Assembly: GCF_025685575.1 (NCBI RefSeq)
Contig: NZ_JAGSYD010000003.1
Coordinates: forward strand, 734,591 to 798,590
Reading direction: 5' to 3'
Source of the DNA: Granulicella cerasi
Lineage (GTDB): Bacteria; Acidobacteriota; Terriglobia; Terriglobales; Acidobacteriaceae
DNA: 64,000 nucleotides
The position numbers and the translations under genes are program-made. Positions 34,851-43,567 of the stretch are shown here, piece by piece (position 1 is the first letter of the stretch; every line of letters starts with the position of its first letter). The notes under the pieces were generated by a model that saw nothing but the letters and a program-made list of their open reading frames with translations, searched no databases and had not been told where the DNA came from.

Positions 34851-37800
34851 TCAAAATGTGAAATGGGCACCCAGCTGCAACTGTCTTGGGTTGCCATTAG
34901 TTCCACTAATCTGGCCAAAGTTCGAATCCCCCAGACTGGTATCCGGGTTTGAGTAGTGCGGCGTATTCGTCAGGTTGAAGGCATCCACCTGCAGGGTTAC
35001 CTTCATCTCGTCATGCACAACTGCAGACTTCGAGAGAGAAAGATCTGCGTTGTAGTATCCCGGACCATGCACCTTGCCGAAGCCTGAGTTCCCGAGTTGG
35101 AAAGGAGCGGGCGTTGTAAAGCAGCTCGTGTCGAACCAGCGTGAGACAGAGCCAAATGTGCGAACGCTTGGGCAGGTGACATTGGCATGGTTTGTGACAC
35201 CACTACCGAGGTTGTCATAGGCGGCATCGAAGCTAAGAGGAGAGCCCGACTGAAGCTTCGTCACGGTGCTGAATTGCCAGCCGCCGAGGACCAGGTCTAC
35301 CGGCTTCTTCGCATTCGACATCCATCGCTGGCCGCGGCCGAATGGGAGTTGATATACAACGCTAGCAATAAAGTTCTGTGGGATATTGGGTGCCTGATTG
35401 GTTCCCTCCCCTCGGTTGAGACGATCGTCCAACGGCCACCAGACATTCATGTCGTCGAGTTCCTTCGACCAGGTGTAGTTGACGCGCCCGGTCAGTGATC
35501 GCGAGAAGCGAAGCTTCAACTCCGTCTGTAATGCGTGATAGATCGAAGACCCGTTTGCGCCGGCAAAACCAATATTGGTCGCGTACTGTTCACCAGCCGC
35601 ATTGAAATATTGATAGGGGAGCCGAGAATTGAAAGGAGTCGAGCCCGGCTGCGGTGTGTTCAGGTTGTAGCGACGGAAGAGATGAAGACCGCGAGTTCCG
35701 ACGTAGGTAAGGCTAAAAGCAACCGTGTCCGAGAGCTTTTGCTGGACGCCCAGATTCCAGGCATACGCAACGTCCGGTTGCATATTCTTGTCCATATAGC
35801 TGACTGAGATCCCGGGAGGCGGAGCTAAGGATGCCGTCGTCGCTGTCGGGATGTATTGCGGAAGACCTGAAACGCTGAGCGATGCTAACGGAACATTGCG
35901 TTGTTGTGCAGGACTGGTGAAGACCTCAAAGAACGGGTAATTCCTTTCCAGGAAACCACCCATGGCACCGAAGTTGCCTGGGAAATGGGTCACGCCGAAC
36001 GCACCGCTCACGGTGGTGCTGGCACCTCCCGGTGTATACGCGAAACCCACCCGTGGCGACCAGCCGCCATAGTAGTTGTTCACATTCGGTGTACGGTTGC
36101 CGTCTTTGGCGAAATCGAGCATGCCAGTCGCAAGATTGAAGTTCGATTGTTGATTGTGCTTGTCTATCGCGGGCGTAATAACGTCCCACCGCAAAGCAAG
36201 GTTTAGCGTCAGCACCCGGCTGACATGGTACTGATCCTGGGCATACAAGCCGAGCAAGCTTGCGCGGGTCGCGGGAAGTGTCGCGACGAATCCTCGATCC
36301 GTGTTCGAGGGAAGGCCCAACAAAAAGCTCGCAAACTGATTCCCACCGGTAGGGTTCACACAGTTTGGGTTCATTGTGCAGCTGCTCGTATAGTCCGAGA
36401 TGTAGCTGAAGTCGCCATTTTTGTTGGCGTCCGAATTGGTGAGGGATGCCTGCAGACGACGGAAGTCCTCGCCAAACGTAAACGTATGCGGCCCCCAGAC
36501 TTTGGTCAGATTGTCCGTGATCTGAAATGAGTTTGTGATACGTTTTGCATTCGTCCAACCCTGAGAGCCGGTCGCAGCAATGTTACCGATGCTGAAGTGG
36601 CCCAACCCCGTGGCTCCGAAGGTAGCATTGTTGCCATTCGGGATACCGATCGTGGTGTTCTCGTTGGTTCCGAGATCATTGCCGAAGTCATGAGTCGCAA
36701 ATCGATTGAAGCCGAAGCGCAACTCATTGACCATCGTTGCAGAGAACACATGGTTATACCCGAGTGCCGTATTGTGATTGCGTGACTGTGCGTTCACATC
36801 GCCTATTTGGATGAACGGTGTTCCGGGGGATGGCGCAGAAAGGTCGCGGCGCTGGTAGGATTCGCGGCCGAACACACGATCTTTCCCAGTCAACTGGTAA
36901 TCCACTTTCACGTCGAATTGGTGGCTGTTGTCAGGTTCAACAGTATTCGCCTTGAAGTTATTGCTGATGTTCGTTTGGTCGGTCGCCGCTGGCCAGATGG
37001 TATTGCCGGATACCATCTTTGCCGAGACGGGATCAAAGCGGCTAGCCGGAATCTGCCATGCATCACCTTGCGGCGTGTTGACGGTGGCGAACGGCTGACG
37101 CGTTTGCGGGTCAAAGATCGGATTCGGAAACTGGCTCTTCAAGAATGTGCCTTGCGTCATCAGTTGCGTCGGAACGGTGAGGATGTAGCTAATGCCATTG
37201 CGTAGCAACAGTCCCTGGTAATCCGCAAAGAAGAACGCCCTGTTGCGAATGATCGGACCACCAATCGATGCACCGAACTGATTGGCACGATAGGGGGCTT
37301 TTTGCGTGGCACGCCATTGGTAGGCATTCAAGGCGTCGTCCCGGAAAAATTCATAGGCTGAGCCATGGAAGGCATTGGTCCCTGATTTGACGAAGGCGTT
37401 CACCTGAGCGCCGCCATAGGTTCCAACGGTGATGTCCGCGTTGTTCGTCGAAATCTTGACTTCTTGGATGGAGTCGAGTGGTGGGGTCACGTTGATGAAG
37501 GCGTTCAACAGCTCCATGTTGTTCACGCCGTCCAAGGTGTAGGTGGTTCCGCCCCAAGGCATTCCATTCACGCTTGCGGTGATGGAGCCGAACGAACCGG
37601 CACCGGCGGCAGCTTCCGCTGCGCTTCCGAACCCGGCAGCCACCGAACCAGGAACAGTTTGTACAAGCTGCGAAAAGACACGCCCATTGAGAGGAAGGGT
37701 GGTCACATCCCGGCTTCCCAGCACCTCTCCGAGTGATGAGCTGCTGGGATCGATGAGAGCATTCAAGGTCTCGACGACGATTGACTCGTTCTGCGTACCA

Positions 37801-38171
37801 ACCCTGAGTGTGAACGACACGGGGGAGGTTGCATTCACTGTCACAACGATCCCGTTCGAGACAACCGTCTGCATCCCCGGCGCTTCGACCTGGACCTGGT
37901 AGGTCCCCGGTGGAAGGTTATTCGCCTGGTAGTCGCCGCGGGAGTCGGTCTCGATTGAGGTGGTGATTCCGGTGTCCTGATTTGTGACAATGACCTTGGC
38001 ATTCGCAATAGCTGCTCCCGAAGGATCAAGCACCGGTCCGGCGATGCGCCCTGTGACTCCCTGTGCCAAAGCCAGGGGAGTCACTACAAGCACGGCGGCG
38101 AGCGCCAAGATGCTCCTCACTCGACGAACTCTTCCGATTGCCGTTGTCCATCCAAAACTGAATTTCTGCAT
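34851..38171 (-). CDS. TonB-dependent receptor (Oar-like) with carboxypeptidase-regulatory domain
   Basis: A 1106-residue outer-membrane receptor. The start at 38171 is backed by GGAGG 7 nt upstream. Signal peptide ends near LVVTPLALAQ. A carboxypeptidase-regulatory-like beta-sandwich follows (GRIAGPVLDPSGAAIANAKV...GDYQANNLPPGTYQV, about 36-120), then the plug (TLPLNGRVFSQLVQTVPG, VNGMPWGGTTYTLDGVNN) and a long barrel ending in FGQISGTNGNPRQLQLGAHFTF (last residue aromatic, as in Omp85-assembled barrels). It heads the galactoside gene cluster and probably imports an oligosaccharide that the cluster's glycosidases cleave; the ligand is inferred. Confidence 0.92.
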   Translation of the reverse strand: MQKFSFGWTTAIGRVRRVRSILALAAVLVVTPLALAQGVTGRIAGPVLDPSGAAIANAKVIVTNQDTGITTSIETDSRGDYQANNLPPGTYQVQVEAPGMQTVVSNGIVVTVNATSPVSFTLRVGTQNESIVVETLNALIDPSSSSLGEVLGSRDVTTLPLNGRVFSQLVQTVPGSVAAGFGSAAEAAAGAGSFGSITASVNGMPWGGTTYTLDGVNNMELLNAFINVTPPLDSIQEVKISTNNADITVGTYGGAQVNAFVKSGTNAFHGSAYEFFRDDALNAYQWRATQKAPYRANQFGASIGGPIIRNRAFFFADYQGLLLRNGISYILTVPTQLMTQGTFLKSQFPNPIFDPQTRQPFATVNTPQGDAWQIPASRFDPVSAKMVSGNTIWPAATDQTNISNNFKANTVEPDNSHQFDVKVDYQLTGKDRVFGRESYQRRDLSAPSPGTPFIQIGDVNAQSRNHNTALGYNHVFSATMVNELRFGFNRFATHDFGNDLGTNENTTIGIPNGNNATFGATGLGHFSIGNIAATGSQGWTNAKRITNSFQITDNLTKVWGPHTFTFGEDFRRLQASLTNSDANKNGDFSYISDYTSSCTMNPNCVNPTGGNQFASFLLGLPSNTDRGFVATLPATRASLLGLYAQDQYHVSRVLTLNLALRWDVITPAIDKHNQQSNFNLATGMLDFAKDGNRTPNVNNYYGGWSPRVGFAYTPGGASTTVSGAFGVTHFPGNFGAMGGFLERNYPFFEVFTSPAQQRNVPLASLSVSGLPQYIPTATTASLAPPPGISVSYMDKNMQPDVAYAWNLGVQQKLSDTVAFSLTYVGTRGLHLFRRYNLNTPQPGSTPFNSRLPYQYFNAAGEQYATNIGFAGANGSSIYHALQTELKLRFSRSLTGRVNYTWSKELDDMNVWWPLDDRLNRGEGTNQAPNIPQNFIASVVYQLPFGRGQRWMSNAKKPVDLVLGGWQFSTVTKLQSGSPLSFDAAYDNLGSGVTNHANVTCPSVRTFGSVSRWFDTSCFTTPAPFQLGNSGFGKVHGPGYYNADLSLSKSAVVHDEMKVTLQVDAFNLTNTPHYSNPDTSLGDSNFGQISGTNGNPRQLQLGAHFTF

Positions 38172-38475
38172 CGTGTTGCCTCCAGAACGGCTATCCTGCA
38201 AGCCGCAAAACAGACGCAACCGTATCGATCAGGGAATCTATTGGCTAGTTACGGGGGGATACCGCGCTGCTACATCCTCTGTTTTTTGAACATTTTGACG
38301 ACGTTTCGAAAAAGTTACAGCGCGTTACGCCGCCAGATTATCGCTGGTGGATCGAACGCAGAGCTCCGCCATTGCAGGCTCCAGATCCAACATCTGTGAG
38401 GGTGTTGGCAAAAGTCATATCAGGAGCTGGATCGGTCGGAACCCGATATGAATCGGTTGTCCGGTTGAGCAGGTC
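38172..38475. promoter_or_regulatory. Promoter region of the galactoside-cluster receptor
   Basis: 304 bp between the regulator-like gene stop and the receptor start. A GGAGG ribosome site sits next to the receptor ATG. The centre is AT-rich (TTTTTTGAACATTTTGACG near 38281). It presumably holds the main promoter of the cluster; no operator was identified. Confidence 0.4.
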
Positions 38476-39924
38476 CTATGGCTTCTTCGCAGGAAGAGGA
38501 TGGATCGACACCAGATCGGCTCCCAGCACTTGGTAGCCTTTGGCAAGCCGTACATGCACGAGGGCTTGAAACTGAGAATCGCCCGCTTTCTTCAAGGCCC
38601 TGTCCAACTGCTGGATCCCGTCTTTAGAGGTCATAAACAGGGTCGCCCCTTGAGTGCCCTTTGTGTCCAACCCGCCTAGAATCATGATGCGTCGTCCCGG
38701 AGCCATGCCGTTTGCCATCGTGACGATGCTGTGATCGCCCACCAACACCTGCGAATGCGGATCGCGCTCCGTCTTATAGCTGTGCGCCTCCCCCTTCGTG
38801 GGGCGAGAATTAACGATTTCCGATGCCCAAGTACTACGATTGGCGGGCGTTGTGAAACGAAAATCGCCTGCCGTGAGGAGTTGTTCCACGGCTGGATTTT
38901 GGAACGGAGAACCCAAGAGAATCACATTGTGCTCACTTAGGTCATCAGGGGCGATGTCCCGGCTGGATTTTACGATTGGCTCGACGCCCATGTGTCCGAA
39001 CAGGCGCGTCAACATGCCGAGCGACTCGAGTTCTCCGGTTCCGGTGTATCCATTCTCGTAGTACAGTTGCCTTCCCTGGGAAAGCGCACCCGAGGCAGAC
39101 GCCACTTCATTGGCGACGTGGGGATCTACCTTCGCACCGCGACCATCAATCGCCCCGTGATCGAACAAGAAGAGGTCGTTGTCGTCATCGAGAAGAAATA
39201 CCGCATCTGGGTAGGCAATCACGGGAGAATGATCGTTGCCCAGAAATTGCGCCCAAAAGATTTCGACGGGATCTTCATGCACGGAACCCATTGACTTTGC
39301 ACCGGTCCGCCGTTCTACATTCCAGCCGCCCAGCAAATACGCGAAAGCAATCAGGGCGATACCGCTGGCGACGAGCAACAAAACACCCCACGGAGGTATC
39401 CCAGAGGACATCCGTACAATCGGAGTTTCGGTAATCTCGGGTGCGTCCGATTCTTCGGGCGGGGGGCCTAGCGGGACAGGTTCAGCGATCGGGGATACCG
39501 TGACTGGAATCGCTTCAAAACGGGGCGAGTACTGTCCTTTAGGAAACTCGATCAGGACGGTGTCGCGCGCTCCTTCCGTTTCGTAATATTCCTTCAACTT
39601 CACCCGGAGTCGGTGAATCTGCACTCTGACTATCGGATCAAGTTTCGGGTCGAAATCCTGAGTTCGTCCCAGAGCCTCGACGCCGATTGTGTATTCTTTC
39701 AAGTGGTCTGTTGAATTTTCCAGGATCCGGTCAGTCAGAAATTGAAGTAACGTCTGAAGCGTTGCAGCATTCCGGAGGGTCGAAGATTGGACGATCCGGA
39801 GAGCCTGCGCTTTGCATTCTTCGACGGTTGGTCGGCTGCCCCCCGAGTCAGTCGATTGGTCTCTGCTGGCGAGTTCGCTGGTCAAGATTCCCTCGAAGAA
39901 CAGGATCGTAGCACCCGTGGACAT
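38476..39924 (-). CDS. Membrane protein with N-terminal 'FDPxxDPIVRV' regulator-like domain
   Basis: About 482 residues from the ATG at 39924 (a GTG ten codons upstream is also possible). The cytosolic N-terminus contains LLQFLTDRILE, IGVEALGRTQDFDPKLDPIVRVQIHRLR and a YSPRF end. That block is known from acidobacterial and rhizobial multi-domain proteins and is thought to be a DNA-binding or signalling module. One membrane helix (about 178-200, PWGVLLLVASGIALIAFAYLL) leads to a periplasmic domain of about 270 residues that I do not recognise. It lies just upstream of the receptor in the same direction, so it may be the sensor-regulator of the galactoside cluster. Confidence 0.65.
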   Translation of the reverse strand: MSTGATILFFEGILTSELASRDQSTDSGGSRPTVEECKAQALRIVQSSTLRNAATLQTLLQFLTDRILENSTDHLKEYTIGVEALGRTQDFDPKLDPIVRVQIHRLRVKLKEYYETEGARDTVLIEFPKGQYSPRFEAIPVTVSPIAEPVPLGPPPEESDAPEITETPIVRMSSGIPPWGVLLLVASGIALIAFAYLLGGWNVERRTGAKSMGSVHEDPVEIFWAQFLGNDHSPVIAYPDAVFLLDDDNDLFLFDHGAIDGRGAKVDPHVANEVASASGALSQGRQLYYENGYTGTGELESLGMLTRLFGHMGVEPIVKSSRDIAPDDLSEHNVILLGSPFQNPAVEQLLTAGDFRFTTPANRSTWASEIVNSRPTKGEAHSYKTERDPHSQVLVGDHSIVTMANGMAPGRRIMILGGLDTKGTQGATLFMTSKDGIQQLDRALKKAGDSQFQALVHVRLAKGYQVLGADLVSIHPLPAKKP

Positions 39925-40689
39925 CCCTCGCAAAGTCCGGTGATCGCGCTTCACATGTCCACACCAAGCGCACAGACATTATGCCTCTTATTTTCAGTAA
40001 CCTATCCCCATCACAAATGGCACAATGGCAGTAGCTTTGTCCACACATGCCGACCTTGTCTTGACCAATATCATTCGTTACGCGCTAGCTGAATTGCCGA
40101 CACGGAAGCCGTTTCCCGCCAATGGCGAACGATTGTCGTGCAATACAACGTCTCCGGGTGTAAGTCCATGGCGCACGACTTGCCGCTGCCATGTACGCGC
40201 ACGGCATCAACGAAATACTGACTATGAAAAGCGCGGACGTCGCTCGCTTCGCGGGCATCCAGCCCTAGATCCCCATCATATTTGGTGTGGCTGAGAACAG
40301 GTACCCTATTGGGCGTCTGACTAGCATCATTCTTCCTCCGGCCCGCACCGCGAAATAGAGTGATTACTGGCCTCGTCATTCCATTTTGGAATGACGCTCG
40401 CTCAAAATGTCATTGGACGTTCGCGCAATCCGAACTTAGCTTTGCGCCTAGCTGACACACCGTCAGCGGAGGTGCAAAGATGCTCAGAATCCGCCGCACA
40501 ACCCGGTTGGGAAAGTCCTTCAATCGGTCGTTCAATTGCCCCGCCAAACGGTGGGCAATCCCTCTCTCAAAGCAAACTCTCCGCCACGTCCTTCACGTCA
40601 TGGGGCCGACGCTTCTTGCACTCACCTTCGCGGGTGTGAGCAGCGGTGTGGCCCACGTCCAGGGAACGATGGACTTGTCCGGGGCGCAA
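39925..40689. other. Gene-free stretch left of the conjugation/integration scar
   Basis: About 765 bp with no gene I can support. Short frames exist on both strands but lack ribosome sites and family character. It separates the galactoside cluster from the relaxase fragment and may be degraded element DNA. Confidence 0.35.
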
Positions 40690-41018
40690 ACCTTGATGAC
40701 AACCTTCAAGACTTCGGTCCTGCCAGCTATACGTGAAGGAGCTGAGCGGAACGGCTACGCCGTGGAGGGATTTGCACCGACATCGCGTGCTGCGAAGCAA
40801 TTACGAGATGCCGGAATTAAGGCGTACACACTGCAACGCTTCCTCGTGGGCGGCGGCCTGCAGGCCGCCGGCGATCCCGCGAGAAATAATCTCTACATGG
40901 TCGATGAATCCTCGCTGGCATCAACGCAGCAGATGCGTGACTTCCTTAATAAGATTAGCCCGCAGGATAAAGTTCTGCTCATTGGCGATACGCGTCAGCA
41001 TCAGGGCGTCGAGGCAGG
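40690..41018 (+). pseudogene. MobF/TraI-type relaxase-helicase fragment
   Basis: An internal piece of a conjugative relaxase helicase domain. It reads AIREGAERNGYAVEGFAPTSRAAKQLRDAGIKAYTLQRFLV (split), LYMVDESSLAST (Walker B) and VLLIGDTRQHQGVEAG. Walker A, the relaxase part and the C-terminus are missing. At about 41013-41019 the sequence switches straight into an integrase in another frame. The open frame extends left to 40480, but that part shows no relaxase similarity. Confidence 0.75.
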
Positions 41019-41640
41019 AACCCAATCACGAAGGTTCGTGTTTTGGCCAAACGGTTGCGCGAGCCTGATGTACTTTCACCGGGCGAACTTGCTGCACTCA
41101 TCGCCGTTCTCAACCTTCGGGAACGTGCAATGGTGATGCTGGCCGGAAGCACCGGCCTACGGAGATCGGAGCTTGTCGCGCTCACCTGGGCCGACATCGA
41201 CCTCGAACTTATGCAGGTCAACGTGCGTCGCTCCTGTGTGCGGAATCACTTCGGGGACACCAAGACCGAGACGAGCCGCAAACCTGTTCCGCTCCATCCT
41301 TCGGTGGTGGAGTCGCTCGGCATATGGCGGGAGGAGTCAGCATATGCAGGACACCGATTTTCTCTTCCCGTCGATCCGGCGTAAGGGAAAGCAGCCTTTA
41401 TCCCCAGACACTTTGCTCAAGAAGGTCATTCGTCGGGTCTCAAGAGAGCGGGGATCGAAGGCAAAGCGATCGGTTGGCACAGCTTCCGTCACTCCTTGGC
41501 GACCAACCTGCGATCAGCAGGAGTTGACCTCAAAACCGCGCAGGAGCTTCTGCGTCATGCGAACTCACGGATCACGATCGACGTATACACGCGTGCCATC
41601 TCCGCGACCAAGCGTGAGGCCAATAACAGAGTGATGGAGA
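41019..41640 (+). pseudogene. Tyrosine recombinase/integrase, N-truncated and frameshifted twice
   Basis: Reads NPITKVRVLAKRLREPDVLSP, then STGLRRSELVALTWADID (first catalytic Arg). A frameshift near 41340 leads to MQDTDFLFPSIRRKGK, and a second near 41440 restores KRAGIEGKAIGWHSFRH (His-x-x-Arg), LLRHANSRITIDVYTRA (His and Tyr nucleophile). So all catalytic residues survive but in three frames, and the N-terminal arm-binding domain is gone. It lies about 170 bp from the tRNA-Asp half and right repeat, the normal place for an island integrase. Confidence 0.82.
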
Positions 41641-41808
41641 TGGTCTTCAAAGCGGGAAGGAAGACGCTTTCAGCACCCACTCAGCACCCTCCGAGGGTGC
41701 GAAGGGGACAACGAAAAAAGGTGCGGATAGCTCCAGCACCCTCGTCAGCACCCTTAAAGGAGGATCATGATTTTGCCACTTGCGATAAAACCTTTGTTTT
41801 CTCAGGTT

Positions 41809-41853
41809 TGGCGGCGACGACGGGGCTCGAACCCGCGACCTCTGCCGTGACAG
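41809..41853 (-). pseudogene. tRNA-Asp(GTC) 3' half, attachment-site remnant
   Basis: On the minus strand: anticodon loop CTGTCAC (anticodon GTC), stem GGCAG, variable loop AGGTC, T-arm GCGGG-TTCGAGC-CCCGT, acceptor CGTCGCC, G73 (the Asp discriminator) and CCA. The 5' half does not match a tRNA: the 5' anticodon stem does not pair with GGCAG. The island repeat starts inside it at 41838. Confidence 0.8.
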
Positions 41854-41983
41854 CTAAGCTGGATCGCGTAACTTGTTGATACTAGGCGTAGCGGATGGCT
41901 CCCTGAGCGCCTTATTGGACCCTCGGCAACGGTTATTGGACCCTTAGCGGACCCACGACCTTTGCCCTCCAGACCTTTGCCCA
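41838..41983 (+). repeat. Right 146-bp direct repeat bounding the galactoside island
   Basis: Copy of 22274-22414 with a 5-bp insertion (GTAGC near 41888) and about four mismatches. It begins within the tRNA-Asp half. Similarity to the left copy resumes at 42052-42075 (AGGCAAAGG...CGGGTCC), so the left copy has an internal deletion of about 60 bp relative to this one. Confidence 0.85.
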
Positions 41984-42135
41984 ACCACCCCCTTGTGGCG
42001 AAATTTTCATGCCATTTTGGCGAATAGACGGCGATGATCCTCTGCCGCAGCAAGGCAAAGGATACGGGTCCGATAGAGAATGATTCCTCCTAGCTGGGGA
42101 TACGAGAAGTTGCCATCAACTATGCTGTGAGCACT

Positions 42136-42765
42136 ATGACCCTGGCGAAGCGAAAAATCGCTGAGTCGAAAGAACTGCTCGGCTCAATCACCTTCCGTGT
42201 TGATTTTGCGGTCAGCCTCTCCGAATACGGGGGCGACCCGAGCGACTACATCACTGTGTATGAAGGAAACATCATCGGCATGGCGGACGATGACAGTGAG
42301 CAGAAGATTGGAACGCTAATTTTGTACATGGTCGAAGCGGGGCGAACCATGAACGAGGGCGTATCTCTATTTGATGTGATGGATTGTCTTGATGGCGATA
42401 GCTGTGACTGTTTCGAGAACCTGTTCGATCCAGACTCCGAGCAACTGAAACCTGAAGTGGAGAAGCTGATTTCCGAAGATCGAGCGGCACAATGGGACAT
42501 CATGCTCATTGAGCGGCTTGAGCTAGTTCCTGAATATCGTGGCCGCGGCCTGGGGAAGAGTGTCGCACTCCGAGCGATTCAGAAATTCGGCGAGAACTGC
42601 GGAGTTATCACCTGCGTACCAGTCCCACTCCAGTTTTCGGGTCTCGGCCGGAACGATAGAAAACCCAGAGGGATGACATTAGCCCAACGGCGCGTTCGGG
42701 AATTCTGGGAGGATGTTGGGTTTGATAGGGTTCCAAACAGTGACTATTTCATCTGGCCTCAATAG
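42136..42765 (+). CDS. GNAT-like N-acetyltransferase
   Basis: A 209-residue protein. The acetyl-CoA-binding part is suggested by IMLIERLELVPEYRGRGLGKSVALRAIQKFG (split: about 131-160), with the R/Q-x-x-G-x-G/A-like RGRGLGKS. The N-terminal 120 residues are acidic and unrecognised. ATG at 42136 was preferred to GTG at 42127; neither has a strong ribosome site. It lies just right of the island repeat; the matching place beside the left repeat lacks it. Substrate unknown. Confidence 0.65.
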   Translation: MTLAKRKIAESKELLGSITFRVDFAVSLSEYGGDPSDYITVYEGNIIGMADDDSEQKIGTLILYMVEAGRTMNEGVSLFDVMDCLDGDSCDCFENLFDPDSEQLKPEVEKLISEDRAAQWDIMLIERLELVPEYRGRGLGKSVALRAIQKFGENCGVITCVPVPLQFSGLGRNDRKPRGMTLAQRRVREFWEDVGFDRVPNSDYFIWPQ

Positions 42766-42807
42766 CGAATCCACCGATTCTCCTATTGAGTTGCAGGCAG
42801 CTACGGC

Positions 42808-43200
42808 TTACCGCAACCGAGGTGAGTATCCTTGTTTCTGGGCATCGAGATACTTCGCTCCGGTCTCCGAAAGGAGGTCGAGCACATCACACACAAGCTC
42901 GCGTACATCTTCATTGAGTGCGTATTCGACATGGAGGATCAGATCGCTCATGTCAGTTCGGGTCACAATTCCATCTGCTTCCAAGCTTCGGAGGTTTTGC
43001 GATAACACTTTCTTGGAAGCGCCAGGAATCATCCGTCCAAGTTGACCGATTCGAACTGGACCCTCACGGAGTGCACAGAGGATCTGAATTCGCCATTTTC
43101 CTTGCAGCAAAATGTCGGACATGAGTTGTGCCCGGCGCACATATGCAGCAGTCCGTTCGCTGTTCTTCGGACGCGTTGGAAAGCTCGTGACCGACGCCAT
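42808..43200 (-). CDS. HxlR-family transcriptional regulator (copy 2)
   Basis: About 130 residues from the ATG at 43200; longer in-frame starts at 43239 and 43308 are possible. The core LLQGKWRIQILCALREGPVRIGQ, MIPGASKKVLSQNLRSLEADGIVTR and LILHVEYALNEDV closely matches the HxlR protein at 22561-22941. It is divergent from the receptor-kinase module at 43568. DNA target unknown; it might control the divergent receptor gene through the palindrome at 43485-43513. Confidence 0.8.
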   Translation of the reverse strand: MASVTSFPTRPKNSERTAAYVRRAQLMSDILLQGKWRIQILCALREGPVRIGQLGRMIPGASKKVLSQNLRSLEADGIVTRTDMSDLILHVEYALNEDVRELVCDVLDLLSETGAKYLDAQKQGYSPRLR

Positions 43201-43567
43201 CTTTTCGTGACTGGAATTGCTTTGGCCCACGAAGGACATTGTGCAGGGAGAGAAATGCAGCATCCGAACATTTGCAAGGAATCGCCTTATTTGCCCTACG
43301 AATGTCATGAATTCGGCAAGCTGTGAAATCTTTCCAAAGAATGATGGGCGATATCTTGTTGATGAAGGCCGCGAATCTCATTGGCGATAGAAGTGGTAGA
43401 TCAGAGTCTGAAGATTGTCTGGTGATTCTCGCGGGAGGTTGGTATAGTTCGGTCTTCATGGTCCAAACAGCCCATGTTCCACCGCCTTATAAGCGTGTTC
43501 GCCGCTTATAAGGACAGCTCCTTGCAAATCTCGCCGCTTTAGCGCAGAGCACTGGGATAGTAGCGCC
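43201..43567. promoter_or_regulatory. Divergent region between HxlR gene and receptor 1
   Basis: 367 bp without a gene. It holds the 11-bp perfect palindrome at 43485-43513 close to receptor 1 and the HxlR leader. Short frames present here look like chance openings. Confidence 0.45.
43485..43513. promoter_or_regulatory. Perfect 11-bp inverted repeat upstream of receptor 1
   Basis: CCTTATAAGCG (43485-43495), 7-nt spacer, CGCTTATAAGG (43503-43513). It lies 54 bp before the receptor start, with no T-run after it. It looks like a dimer-binding operator or a start-proximal hairpin rather than a terminator. Confidence 0.6.

Noticed and set aside
40480..40689. N-terminal extension of the relaxase fragment as a real protein start
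   Set aside because: Residues before about 40690 show no relaxase or helicase similarity and no ribosome site; they look like read-through of unrelated DNA.
41809..41853. Intact tRNA-Asp gene
   Set aside because: The 5' anticodon stem does not pair with GGCAG and no D-arm or 5' acceptor strand is found.
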